64,000 nt of DNA from assembly GCA_022702545.1 (NCBI GenBank), contig JAHRBC010000003.1, positions 2,852,001-2,916,000 on the forward strand, in the 5' to 3' direction. A program made the position numbers and the translations under genes. Below, in pieces: positions 1 to 14,860 of the stretch. The stretch's first letter is position 1. Every line of letters begins with the position of its first letter. This stretch comes from Phycomyces nitens (lineage: Eukaryota > Mucoromycota > Mucoromycetes > Mucorales > Phycomycetaceae). The notes beneath the pieces are model-generated. The model had not been told where the DNA came from. It did no database searches and was given only the letters and a program-made list of their open reading frames with translations.

Positions 1-1466
<1,466 letters not shown>

Positions 1467-3375
1467 GATATGAGAGCGAGAGTGTGAGAAAGAGAGAAAG
1501 AGAGAGAGATGAAGATGGAGTAGAGATAAGATCCGAATATACCTCGAAATCTAATTTTACATGTCTGACACGTAAAATATATGGAAAAAGCAAGTCAAAC
1601 AGATCTTGGAAAAACTGGGGAAAAATTATTGGATCCCGTCAATGCTGTGAGTGGGTGACAGCAAACCGATACATAAAAAGAAAGTCACACAGTTACGCAT
1701 TATTCCACTACACATTTTAGCTAATACTTCTTTACACATTACAATCTACATTACTAGATTGTCTTGACTATTTGTCCTGTTTTTTTTTGCTTGTCAACAG
1801 ACGTTGCCGAATAAAAAGTCTCTTTGGAGATTTATCAAAATTGGATGCAAATATAATAATATACTTTGAATCAGTAAAGACTTCAAACTAGATCAATCTA
1901 TATTGTATAAATCTCGCTAACAATAGTTTAAATCAGCTTGGGCAGACTGGCAATAGTTCTTTATGCTCTACTATTAATAGTAATGATGTTAAGAAGGGTT
2001 ACAATTGTTTGGATTGAATAGTATATTACTTGATTTACAAACGATGTCAAACATGGATTGCTAGTTATTCACGAGAATTCTTTTTATTGCCTTGTTCTGA
2101 CTAGGAAAGAAACGTAAATGAAACATACCTTTATCATTCTTGGCGGTTTACATGATCCATTACTTGGTTTATGCCATGTCAACTTTTGACCTTTCAAGTC
2201 CTATCGTTGTTGCTCATCAAAATCGTACTAATATGCCTATGCATAGGACCCAACTATTTATATTGCTTATAATCTATAGAGGTGGTGTATGACTTGATTT
2301 AAAGCTATCTATCAATAAGAACGATTGATCCCTTGATAAATATTCTTGACAACTTGACTTTTGTCTTCTCTATTTTATTCCAGGCTGTATAGTTGGTAGA
2401 ATCAAAAGTAAGTATTCGGTTGCCAAATTGACGAGAATGAGTCTTACAATGGCAAGAGAGCTGCATGATGTACGATAAAATAATGATATTTCTCGGTAAT
2501 ATCGTCAAAAGAGGCCATTTGCGTACACTCAATGTAAACAGGATTCTTGGTGAAACATTGTACAACACCAAGATGACCACCCATTTAAGCGAACCTATCA
2601 ATGCCTATTCAATTCTTCCTTTTGGACAGTAACCTGCTCATGTCATATTATATCGAACCATACGACAAGAAACTGTTATATAGTCATTCAAAAGTAGTCA
2701 AATTAAACCATAGTACTCATTTTGTAGACTGTGTCAAACACGACAGGATACGATTAGAATATAAATAGCCATGGGGCCCATTCATCTGTACCTTTAGGAC
2801 CATCTTCATATAGCAACCAAGACTGCTTGGATGACCTGTTGCTTTGGAGCCCAAAGATCAAAGATCCACCTGCTGATCTGGGCCTTTACAACATTTTCTG
2901 CTCCAAAGGCAAAACAAGGGGGCTCTTTGACATGCGTCTGTGTACGTTGTAAAGCGAGTAAAAATAGAATGTGATATATAAAATATTCCTATAAAAAGTA
3001 GGTGATTAAGAGAACAAGGAGCATCAAAATGAAATATTTATATGGTTGATTTATTAATACAATGCCCAAGAGGCCAGTGTGCCTTGTCATATGTATTAAA
3101 GGTCTTGCCTTTCTTTTAGGTTAATGAATTCGATAAAACATTATAAATAAATAAGCGGGCTTGGTTTCGGTGTGGATTGTCAAATATACATGTTCCGGTA
3201 GGCCGTAGTACGAGAGACGAATTTAGTGCCTCGCCATTCCTCTCCAGGTTTTTTAGTCTTTCACCCTGCTCAGCCCTTCCCTATTCTCCCTTCTTCCTCT
3301 TTTCATTGAATCTTCTTTTTCTCTTTTCTTTCTTTCTTTCTTCTTTCTCCATTTACTGATTACCCTATATTAACC
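1467..3375. other. Intergenic, divergent promoter region of ALT1 and calcineurin A
   Basis: There is no convincing gene. A GA-rich tract (about 1467-1512) lies just upstream of the ALT1 start and a CT-rich tract (about 3235-3355) just upstream of the calcineurin start; such tracts are common in fungal promoters. A less AT-rich patch at about 2800-2960 stays open on the plus strand for some 50 codons without a credible start, and could be chance or a relic. Confidence 0.5.
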
Positions 3376-5539
<2,164 letters not shown>

Positions 5540-5891
5540 ATAGGGACTTGTATATACATACATACATATGTATATCCACTTCCAATTATATATTATGTGT
5601 ATAGCATAAATGTGGTCTACTCTTCTTGTGACATACTATCCGTATATCATCATCTATTTCCTATCAGTCTTTTTTTTTGTGAATTTAGTAAACTTGTCAA
5701 ATGATATTATCTTTTTTTTTGGTGTTTGAATATATGTGTACAATGATGTTAATGCTTAAGCGAGTTTATTAAGCATAGTACAGTGGAAAAAATAGTAGGT
5801 ACACAAGAGATGGACTGATAGGCCAATTATTATAGTAATGAAAATAGTCTCGAGAAGAGTTTTTTTTTGGTGTTGTAGCTAGCCTGTCTTA
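5540..5891. other. Convergent 3' spacer
   Basis: AT-rich spacer between two converging stop codons. It holds TA/CA-rich runs and several T-tracts (about 5668-5719, 5861-5870) on either strand that could serve as 3'-end signals. No gene seen. Confidence 0.5.
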
Positions 5892-6366
5892 CTAATTCTC
5901 TGGTAAAACTACAACATTCACACCATCAACAGACTGAAGATAAAAGTTTTCTCTTTTGACTGCCAAGAGAAGAGATGTTCCGTTGGGTGGACTGACGGCT
6001 CCGGCAGGAACGACAAATGGAAATACAGTTTCTGTAAGAGGACCAGCCCCCAGCATCACCTTTCGATCGTTTTCAAAAAATATAGCAACAGTTTCTTTTG
6101 GTGGACGCTTCTCACTGAAAGTCTGTCACAATCATGTCAGCTCTGTAACTCTGAAGAAACGATTCATATACGTACCACATTGACATGTTGTCCAACTCTC
6201 CAAACGGTGTGCTCGGTGGGATAGACAATACTACCTAGATGTGATGGCAATAAATTATATTCTGGCTGAACAACTGTATCTGAGACTACAACTTACTGGA
6301 TTGTTGAGCTACCGAGTCTCCGATCAGTAAAAGGAAACTGGCTAGAAAGAAATATGGAATCAACAT
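5892..6366 (-). CDS. Small secreted protein, Kre9/Knh1-like domain (paralogue A)
   Basis: Predicted 119 aa from three exons on the minus strand: 6297-6366, 6176-6234 and 5892-6122; phases close. Residues 1-20 form a signal peptide (MLIPYFFLASFLLLIGDSVA). The mature part starts with YPTEHTVWRVGQHVNVTF and continues with alternating beta-strand-like stretches, matching the pattern of the fungal Kre9/KNH, Ser/Thr-rich-anchored domain: Tyr-Pro, then T-W-x-x-G, then a V-x-V-T strand. Two N-glycosylation sequons (NVT, NGT) are present. There is no GPI-anchor-like tail, so a soluble wall or secreted protein is likely. Its upstream neighbour on the same strand (6693-7156) has the same build, suggesting tandem duplication and divergence. 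Function is unknown; the domain is usually linked to cell-wall beta-glucan biology. Confidence 0.75.
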
Positions 6367-6569
6367 TGAAAGATATACCGTGGCTAAGAAGAAGATGTTT
6401 GGTGGATCCTACCATACGGCTTTATAACAAAAATCAATCTTTTACCTAGGGCTTGAGAATGTGAAACATTGTGACATATTCTTCCGATTCAATGGTGATT
6501 TCATTTGAATTGATCATCGTTTTTGATCGCTTTTATTTGTATATGTAATAGAGTCTGTAATTATATGTT

Positions 6570-6586
6570 TATATATATATATATAT
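6570..6586. repeat. TA dinucleotide run
   Basis: Pure alternating TA between the two small secreted-protein genes; it lies about 200 bp upstream of paralogue A. Confidence 0.8.
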
Positions 6587-6692
6587 TGGAATAAAGACCT
6601 TGAGTCTTATATTCTCGGTACATAATTATATTGGCTAGATTTCGGACCAAAAGGACAATTTCTTTTTGGAAAAATTGACTGAATAATAGCAC

Positions 6693-7156
6693 TTAGGGTT
6701 CCTGGGATAGACGCCTTTTGGTGGCCTTTCCTATGGAACCTGTTGGTTTGCGGATTTTTACTGTCTCTCCAAGGACCTGCCACAGGTATCTATTCCGACG
6801 AAATACTCCCAAAAGCGAGACTGATTCCTTGGAGACAAGTGATGGCATTTCGGATGGTAGGTCAAAAGTAAAACTTCCTTGCTGAGCAAGACCACCTCCA
6901 AGGGTAATAGAACGGTCTTGATCGAAAAAGAAGGTGACTGTATCAGCAGAGGTAAAATTGGAGGTGTCGATGACGACGCTTTGTTGGGTGCCAGTGTACC
7001 AAACATCATTGTAAACGGGTGTAATAAAGTCCCCAGCTACATTGGGGTTTTATGGTTATTTTTTGCTTGTTTGATAAGTTTGTTGTGTGGGTTACCTTTG
7101 ACAGTCTTTATAAAGACCAGTACTCCAATATATAGTATGGATACCAAGCACTTCAT
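6693..7156 (-). CDS. Small secreted protein, Kre9/Knh1-like fold (paralogue B)
   Basis: Predicted 134 aa from two exons: 7096-7156 and 6693-7036. The first about 20 residues are a signal peptide (MKCLVSILYIGVLVFIKT). The mature part shares its layout with paralogue A: P-V-Y-x-D-V-W-Y-x-G near the start, V-x-F-F-F-D-x-D-R in the middle (A has V-x-I-F-F-E-x-D-R), a G-x-x-x-F-x-F-x-x-P strand and a R-N-R-Y-L-W-Q segment (A has R-E-N-F-Y-L-Q). The C-terminal about 20 residues are basic and probably disordered. One sequon (NFT) is visible. Sequence identity to A is low, so paralogy is inferred from pattern and adjacency. Function is not known. Confidence 0.68.
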
Positions 7157-7988
7157 TCTGAGCAGTAAAATAGTTAAGAGGAGAATACAAAAAGGAATAA
7201 ATAGGTATCCTATTCCCTCGCCAGATCAAGTCTTTTATACATAGTGCGGAAGAATAGGTTATCAACGATCATCGTGACTGTCTTGTATGAAAGACATTGA
7301 CTTCCTCAAGATCCATTGTATGCAGTGGAAAAAAAAGCCTGAGGATGATAATACACCATATGTTTGAGCGGTATTGAAGGGTATAAGGCGATAATAGGGT
7401 AGTGTTTTACCCAATTATAGAATTGGTCGGTCTATTAAATACTCTAGTGGTTTCCTAATGACCATCAAAGACTTACTGGTCGTAAAGGCACTAATGAAAC
7501 ACATATTCATGGCATTCATTCGACTATCTTATAAAACGAATGAAATATTATAGACTTTTATTTGGTATTATGGCTATCTTATAATATTCTTACAGTAACC
7601 TATTTGATTGCCTCTATGGCCTTGAACAAGGGTCTTGATCCATAAACCCACCGACAGTCATGTGTTTTACCCTATTTATTTTCAATTATTCTAGAAATTC
7701 ATAAGACAATGTTTTGCCCTAGGAAACATAATTATAGCTCGATTTTTCTATCCATTCTACCGTTTGACCTGACTCATAAGAGAGAGAAAAAGGTCTGGTG
7801 TGGCATTCCAATTGCCCAACATCTGGGTTACGGTGAATGAGATGCATAATGCTCTATAGCTACCGGGAACATTGTCAGTTTCATAGATAGGCTCTTTGAA
7901 TGTAATATTGTGAATGGCGCTTATTTATTATTTTAAAACTAATCTCTTTTGCCGTATTTTCTGCCCTGACAGTATAAACCAATCAGAC
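7157..7988. other. Intergenic spacer, no gene seen
   Basis: 832 bp of AT-rich DNA between the 3' end of the PDI-like gene and the start of paralogue B. I see no coding exon, RNA gene or clear repeat. Confidence 0.5.
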
Positions 7989-9523
7989 TCAGAGCTCATC
8001 TCTCCACTGCTTTTCATTAGAAATACTAAGGACACCTTGGTAAGGCCATGCAGAGACCTTTCCAGAAGATATGTCACCGAGCCACTTCTTGATCTTGGCT
8101 TGATCCCAGGCACCAATATATGGTCTATAGAGCTTCTTTCCAGGGTGCAGAATAAAGAGAGTAGGAAAATCATGCACAAGGTCTAGCTTGTCCATAATCT
8201 GTGCTGCCTTTGAATCAGATATCCAACCAAATCTGAACAAAGGAGGGTTACTGTTGGCCTCATTCAATGCCTTGAACATAGCCAATGTCTCGTCTTTATC
8301 CTCCTGAAGAATTGCAATCACGCAAATGTTTCCAGTGTCCAGACAATGCTTCCCCAGGACCTCATCGGACACAAATTCCTCCACTATACAATCTCAATTA
8401 GCCCCAACAAAACCTTACAGCAGCTCCTACTCACCAGTCGGCAATGGAGCCGGCGCCTTTTCTGCCGTCTTCTTTTCTTGGGGCTTCTTGGTGGGCTCTG
8501 CGGCCAAGGCATGCTCATTCAAGAACTCATGGAGGGCCTCATGCTTCAATTTTCCATCATATTTGATGGAACCATTTTCTGGAGTAATTACCACTAATGT
8601 TGGGAAGGACTGGACTCCGAATATTTCCATCACATCCTTTTCGGATTTCTTGACTTCACCCATCAGCATACGACCTGCAAAATCAGCAGACAGTGCTTTG
8701 TAAAGAGGTGTTGTGGCTGACTTGTCAGTAAACAAGAGAGCCTTTGGCAGAGTAGAGTTCTGGATTGGCATTGATTGTAATTCGAGATTAGTCCTGATAT
8801 ACATGGCACTCAATATGGTACACCTACATCTGTGGCCAAGAAATCATCAATGCTGATGCTCTTTTGAGATTTCACCTTTTCCGCATTATCCTTGACAAAT
8901 CGGACCTCTGAGGGCAAAATAGACAAGAGGTGATCCACTAATGGCTTGGCTTCACGCGGGCCTTGATAATCTAGAAACATATTTAATCAGATTGTGCCTA
9001 TTTGTACCAAATCGACCTTTTTTTATGTACCTATAGGCTTCTTGACAATCGCGCCCTTCTTGTTGCGCTCAGGGCGGAAGATCTTGATTGTTGGAAAGCC
9101 TTGGATGCCATACTGAGAGCATACAGGGCGGTTGGCTTCTTCGTCACAATTGACAGCAGCAACATTAACCAGTCCTTTGAGGTTATTAGCGGCCTTTTTC
9201 CATTCAGGTGTCAACCTAGAGAATATCAAGGTATAAACTGTCAGAATTACACGCCTTGGACATTTCATAATCGCAGGATGACTTACTTTTGACAATGTCC
9301 GCACCAAGGAGCATAAAACTCGACAGCAGTGAGTTTCTAAATATCAAAATGTTAATAAAAAAGTTATTTGACCTTGGAATGGACCTACATTGGTGTCTAA
9401 AACTTGGGAACGGAAGTTGTTTGCATTCAATTCAACAACAGCATCTCGCTTGTCGTAAAATCCGAGTGCGAGTGTAGCTTGAACAGATAGCAGTAATGCG
9501 GCTTGAGCAATGGAGAACTTCAT
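7989..9523 (-). CDS. Protein disulfide isomerase-like ER protein (P5/PDIA6 type)
   Basis: Predicted 410 aa from six exons: 9389-9523, 9287-9336, 9031-9215, 8828-8970, 8435-8759 and 7989-8383; all phases close. Residues 1-20 are a signal peptide. One catalytic thioredoxin domain follows, with [11 protein letters not shown] and the cis-Pro loop GFPTIKIF. Two further thioredoxin-like domains lack a CxxC: one has [12 protein letters not shown], the last [13 protein letters not shown] Lys/Glu/Pro/Ala-rich linker separates them at about 8435-8510. The protein ends in RDEL, an ER-retrieval signal of the HDEL/KDEL class. It should oxidise or isomerise disulfides of secretory proteins through its single CGHC site. 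The a-b-b' layout with one active domain differs from classic PDI (two CGHC) and is closest to P5-like proteins. Confidence 0.92.
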
Positions 9524-9953
9524 GGTAATGTACCTTTATGGAGTACTTCTTTGTCTTTGGAATATAAATATATCGAGTCGTGTCTCTATGGTGACTTGTT
9601 CTCTGTCGATTGGCTGGCTGGTTTATCTTTTTTGCATTTGGTACAGGATTTTAACCTAGAAAGAGACTGTTGCAGAACGATTGGGATAATCGGAAGATCC
9701 TATTGGATGAATTTATTTTTATTGGAGATCATTCCAAACTTTAAATGCAATAAAAAATAATGTTCTTAGAGCATCACTAGACACCAATATAGTTGCAACC
9801 ACTTGGATCCTATACAGTTGGCGAAGATTGATTTAAATACATATTCATTTTCAATATTCATATACTTATAAATAAATTTCTACAAATATTATACTCTGTA
9901 AAATAAAAGTTGAATGTATATTTTTAATAATATTTGAAAGAAAAATGGATTCT

Positions 9954-10830
9954 AGTACTCAGTCGTACCACCACGGGTATTAATTACAGCTTGAGATCTT
10001 CTTTGAATTATTTCACCCAAATATCTTGCATACTCGAGGTCTAATTTCAATTACTATTATTGTAGGACTACCTCCAAATCAGCTATATCAATAATAGTGT
10101 CTCTCATCTTTTCAACTAGCAACTTGAGAACAGTTTAGATGTACTCAATTGAGTTCAGGTCAGGACTTTGAGTTGGTCAGTACTCAAATCTCCTGGTCTG
10201 GTAGGTCTCTTTCTATTATTGAGTATATTAATTCATATGACAAGTGGCACCATATTTCTCCTCATTCTTGGTAGCCTTTGTAACCCATGGATGTAAATAT
10301 TCTGCAAATATATCAATGTATACATCTCGATTAACTTTGTTGGTGTCTATGATATTTAACAGAGCAAATACTCTACTCCAAAGGCAGCCTTAAAACATGA
10401 GTCCATCACAGCCCCATTTTACTTCTGATACATTATTTCTTCCTTTGTACTTTTCTCCAAATTTTCTGAACACACTGGTGGCAGAATGGTTGCCATTCAA
10501 GCAAAAATGCGACTAATCAAACCAAACGACATTAGCCCATTGGTCGTCTGTCCAATTCAGATTTTCCATGGTCCAGCAAAGTCTGGATTGCTTGTGTTTT
10601 TTATAAGACAAAGCTTATATGTTACAATACTGAATGCAAAGCCAAGTTGCTCGAGATAATTAATGATGCTACTTCTACACACATTGAGATTTATGGCAAT
10701 AATTTATAATCTGGCCTGTTTAGAAGTGGTGAATTGATTCTTCCGCATACTTCTCTCAGGGTGTCTTGTAATCCTCTCATCTACTTTTTTAGGGTTCCCG
10801 GGTGATTTTCTAGGTAATAGACATACGTAC
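9954..10830 (-). pseudogene. Tc1/mariner transposase relic (copy 1)
   Basis: Read on the minus strand, this stretch keeps scattered Tc1 transposase motifs. SPDLNSIEY, corresponding to the PDL-PIE motif around the catalytic Glu, lies at about 10140-10170. A W-x-x-V-V-W-F-D block around the first catalytic Asp lies at about 10510-10550, next to a G-x-N-H-S-A-T stretch. A segment resembling the I-D-x-x-K-V-N-R-D-V-Y-I-D-I region lies at about 10300-10360. Frames shift and stops interrupt it repeatedly, so it cannot encode an enzyme. The decay is shared with copy 2 and therefore predates the duplication. Confidence 0.75.
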
Positions 10831-12071
10831 TGGCTAATCTATTTGAGTTATATGGTTTTTTAGTATCTCTAATGGGAATAAGATGTTGTATTTTCAGATA
10901 AGAAAATAGTAAAAAAAAAATGTGCTGCTCTTTATATACTTTTACAATCTACTATTGCTATAATGTCTTGGACTTCCAAAAATATATGATCTATACCATA
11001 TTTTAGATATTAGGGAGTGGCTGCTGCTCAACCCCGATGTTTATGTCACTATTCTGACATATTGTCATAGATTAAACAGTATACATCTTTAGCTTTTAGC
11101 TATGTTATACTCTTTTTATCTAGAGATTGACATATTCTTGGTCATTTTAGTTTTCTTATGAGGTAACATCAGTATATTACTGACTATAATTATTATTGAT
11201 ATGTCTCTCTTTTCCTAGATGACCTAGATGCTGTAGTAGTCAAGTGAATGGCTGCTAAGCCCTCTGGATATAGAAATGCACACAGTAATATGGCTGGATA
11301 ACCACAGGAGTTACATCTTCCAATTCACAAAGAGTGGGAAAATATACCCATAAAATTATACGAGAGCCATTCCAAGTCAATGCCAAATCTTATATATCAA
11401 ATGAACAAGGGAAGCAAAGGTTCTATAAAACATTAAATTTCTTTAATGAGTACTTTTTTATCATTAGGATTAAAAGTTGCATATTATATTCCTACTTTCT
11501 ATACAAGGCTTTTAAGCAAGAATGGATAAAATATAATGATAGAGTTAAAAAATAAAGTCGTTTAGTTTTTTTTTGTTTATGTATTGTAAATATTGAAATA
11601 GTTTGGTATTATGGAAAGTGAGTATTTTCGTTAAATACACATTCAATACGGATATAACAATAGAATATTTTCTCAAATGTCTCTTTATAATACATATAAC
11701 TATCACTAATCCTATCAATTAAAAGGGTAAACAGATTCTATGTACACGAGACAAGCCGTGTGATATCTATAAAGTTAAAGAAGGGTTTGTATCTTGCTTA
11801 CAATTATCTTAAGGAGATCAGATCAACGTATATTGATAGTTGTACACTGAAAGTATTTATCCTGAACCGATAGATATTGATTAGCTAATCAGTGATCAGC
11901 GCTTACCTTACGTTTTGTGGACAAGGAAGCAGACACTTGGATGCTTTTATTAAATAGAGTATTAGCCACTCCGCTTTTTTAATACACTTTTAAGTCCAAG
12001 TCTTCCAAGAACAGCTATATATAAAAACAGATAAAGATACATAGATTTTATTTAATAATGATAACTTGTAA
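10831..12071. other. Gene-less part of duplication copy 1
   Basis: AT-rich DNA downstream of the F-box gene. A 73-codon open frame at 11334-11555 (plus) recurs in copy 2 with few changes, but it is Lys/Tyr/Ile-rich, has no recognisable family, and is best treated as chance or relic. Confidence 0.45.
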
Positions 12072-13898
12072 TTAAGAAGAGGCCATATCATAGTAATCTA
12101 CATAACCAAGCTCTATCTTTGTATAGCCAAAAACACATCTATTGTTCCATTGTATATATGGAGTTCCTTGTTCTGCGCACGCAACTCTCTCGATAGCTTT
12201 TTGTTTGTTTTTCTCATAGTTGGAAAAGAATCTTCTCGCATGTTGAGCTCGTGTTTTTGGAAGGTATTCCATAGTAGAATTGGTACCGGTGCAAAACCAT
12301 AGGTAATGGTCTTTTGTAGGCGTAGCTTCAATAGCAGCTGGTAATATACTGGGATCGTAATCTTGTTTTGGAGGAATATCATCAACTGGTCGAGTGAGAA
12401 GAGTTATATTCGAGTTATCCGTGGACTCCTTGTTGTCGTTTATAATAAAGACTGCTCTTTTTAAAATTAATTTTTCCAAGCGAGTGTAGGTCATGTCAAT
12501 AAACTGACATCCAGGTACTGAAAAGTTGCCGGATACTTTTGTATCTATCAAATACAGCTCGTCCAAATTTCTGCATTGATAGGATAGAAACCTGAGAACA
12601 TCTGATGTAATCGTTGAGTCCATTATACTGAATGTCTGGAGCCTGAACCTCTTTGAATTGTATATTTCGTCTTTAATTTTGACATCAGTGTACTGGAGTA
12701 AAAGATCTTTTAAACGAGGCGCAGTTTGCAAGAGCATATCTAGCTCAATAGACGAAATCGAATTATTGATATTTAGTTTGACCAAATTGTAAAGTCTGTC
12801 TTCATTATCGATAGCGCTGAACGGTAGTAAATGGTCTTCATTGCTTTGTATATGAAATGATTCGATGGTTCTTGATGCCGCTTTCAAGCAAGTTTTTGTG
12901 ATATTTTGGGAGAGACAATATGATCTATTAAGATACGGCCCATCATGTAGTAAGAAAACTTTAATCGATACATGTTTTAACGGTATATTGTAAGGCCTGA
13001 CCATGTCCCAGAAGAATAAACATTCTGTTCCAAGACAATTGGCATATGTAATATCCAGTTTGCTTAGATGTTGAAATGGCTGATATGATGTTTGTAAGAA
13101 AGATTTTGTATTGATGCTGTGCTCCTCTTCATCTTCTCTTGTCGAGTTATATGATTCAAATTCAAATGTGCGTAGTTTGGGATATTTGCGAGCGAAATAG
13201 TATAGCCATCGATTGTCTGTCTTTATAGAATTTATTTTGAAGCTGACTATCTTTGGGGCTGGCGATACTTTTGTCATACGTTCAAGATCGGCGTCATAAA
13301 TGTCAATTTGATTCAAGCTTAGTCCCAGATGTGTAAGGTAGGGTAGACACGAGTGCATGGTCTCAAAGTCGTCAAATGAGAATGCTATCTTGACTCTGTA
13401 TCCATACATCCCAACAATGTCTAGTCGTTCTAGGAGAGGCAAGCGTGAAAGTATTTCAATGACGTATTTGTCTGTGAAAGATTGAGGTGGATTATACACA
13501 GAAATATAGAGTTGTCTTAGTGATCTCCAATAGTGCCAACCAGTTTTGCTTTCAAGATTGATTGAAGTTAAACAACTTGTTTCGAGATAGAAATATATAA
13601 TATTTCTAAAAAACTTTTGTAGTGCAGAAAGTTCGTCGTCTGTTGCTTGTGTAGATCGCTGTATGTATAGCTTTCGTACAAGGTGTCTAGTTTCTTCATA
13701 ATTTCGTTCATGACCTTTTAGTAAATCAATAGCATCGTACAAGTCGTCTGTGAAATTAATGACTAGATCAGAGTGCATGGAATCCTGGAAAACTTTTGTC
13801 CATGACTTGCACACCAGAGAACAAGATATTCTGTCTTTAAGAGAAAGATAATCCGCGACATTGATTAGCATCTCAAGAGGAAAGTCTGATAAAAGCAT
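12072..13898 (-). CDS. F-box/leucine-rich-repeat protein (intact copy)
   Basis: Single-exon gene of 608 aa. Residues 1-45 are an F-box: L-x-x-F-P-x-E-M-L-x-x-V-A-D-Y-L, then LVCKSWTKVF. Leu-rich-repeat-like segments follow over most of the protein (for example LTHLGLSLNQIDI, LRTFEFESYN, LDELYLIDTKV). Family role: substrate receptor of an SCF (Skp1-cullin-F-box) ubiquitin ligase, with the repeats choosing the substrate; the substrate is unknown. The about 145 residues after the repeats have no recognised domain. F-box/LRR families are often large and fast-evolving in Mucoromycota. It lies inside the 7.15-kb duplicated block. Against the second copy I count five base differences in the coding region, all changing the protein. 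Confidence 0.88.
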   Translation of the reverse strand: MLLSDFPLEMLINVADYLSLKDRISCSLVCKSWTKVFQDSMHSDLVINFTDDLYDAIDLLKGHERNYEETRHLVRKLYIQRSTQATDDELSALQKFFRNIIYFYLETSCLTSINLESKTGWHYWRSLRQLYISVYNPPQSFTDKYVIEILSRLPLLERLDIVGMYGYRVKIAFSFDDFETMHSCLPYLTHLGLSLNQIDIYDADLERMTKVSPAPKIVSFKINSIKTDNRWLYYFARKYPKLRTFEFESYNSTREDEEEHSINTKSFLQTSYQPFQHLSKLDITYANCLGTECLFFWDMVRPYNIPLKHVSIKVFLLHDGPYLNRSYCLSQNITKTCLKAASRTIESFHIQSNEDHLLPFSAIDNEDRLYNLVKLNINNSISSIELDMLLQTAPRLKDLLLQYTDVKIKDEIYNSKRFRLQTFSIMDSTITSDVLRFLSYQCRNLDELYLIDTKVSGNFSVPGCQFIDMTYTRLEKLILKRAVFIINDNKESTDNSNITLLTRPVDDIPPKQDYDPSILPAAIEATPTKDHYLWFCTGTNSTMEYLPKTRAQHARRFFSNYEKNKQKAIERVACAEQGTPYIQWNNRCVFGYTKIELGYVDYYDMASS

Positions 13899-14128
13899 GA
13901 TTAAATGGTGTTTTGAATAGATAGCGATAGTAGAAAGAGAGGTCTTAAAACCCTTTAAATGTCAAAGAGCTATTTATTGGCCCCAAGATCTGAAAAAACT
14001 GAAGGATGCAGTGTATTGTAGGACAAAAAAAAACATAGAAAATGGAAGTTGACGATGGATAAGAATATTCAAGGATAATACTCTATTTATATATAGTCTT
14101 TGATATATTGTAAAAACAGAAAGCATAA

Positions 14129-14860
14129 GTGTTTCATGATCACTTTGTAAATATCTACATCAATATTCAAACACTTTTTTGTAAAAATGATTGCTCTATT
14201 ATGTATTACGTGTCACACAGAGCAAAGCCATTTGTGTTTTTTGATGATGAGCAAAATAGAGAGAAAGATCCTGAAACATTCAAAGTATTACAAAAGGTTG
14301 ACCACACAAAGCAAGACTCTAATATATCTACATACGCCTTTAGTAGTAATAACGATGATTAAGATTTAGATGTTCATAGAAGAAGAGTATGTAGGAAATG
14401 TACATATTCTAACAGGAGCTGTACCTCGACTAGACTCCATGTTGGACAGAATTGAGAAAGATCAATATTTTAGATACGGGAGGTATCACAAACAGAGCTC
14501 TATGCGTCCAAAATCTATCTGCCGAAAGAACTATCCTTGTCACCTTTGACTCACGAGAAAATGTACCACGGCATTTTCGAAGAAGACACCCTTTATCATC
14601 TGTTGGAAACCCATCAGAAACAAAGGTTATCTTGAAGTTTATAGGAAATGAAACAAAAGGATAAGTATGTATATAAACCGAGATTAAAGGAAACTGTGGA
14701 GTTGCAGATGGTCCCAGACGCAAAGAATCTGGTAGTGAATTGTGGCGTATATGTATTTATTAGCATTTTTAAAAGAAAGGCATTGAAACACTGCGAGAGT
14801 ACTACTTGGATAAAGAATAGTATGGTGGGATATATACTTATAATAGCTCCCTTGTAGTTT
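14129..14860 (+). pseudogene. Decayed coding relic of unknown family (copy 1)
   Basis: Protein-like stretches follow one another on the plus strand but in shifting frames. One (14230-14361) contains FFDDEQNREKDPETFKVLQK. A second opens with ATG at about 14369 and reads MFIEEEYVGNVHILTGAVPR before a stop near 14545. A third (about 14550-14630) contains MYHGIFEEDTLYHLLETHQK. A fourth (about 14780-14810) reads IETLREYYLDKE. Acidic, balanced composition in an AT-rich setting suggests an old gene broken by frameshifts. I do not recognise the family. The same breaks occur in copy 2. Confidence 0.4.

Noticed and set aside
11334..11555. 73-codon open frame repeated in both duplication copies
   Set aside because: Repetition only reflects the block duplication; no coding signature or family.
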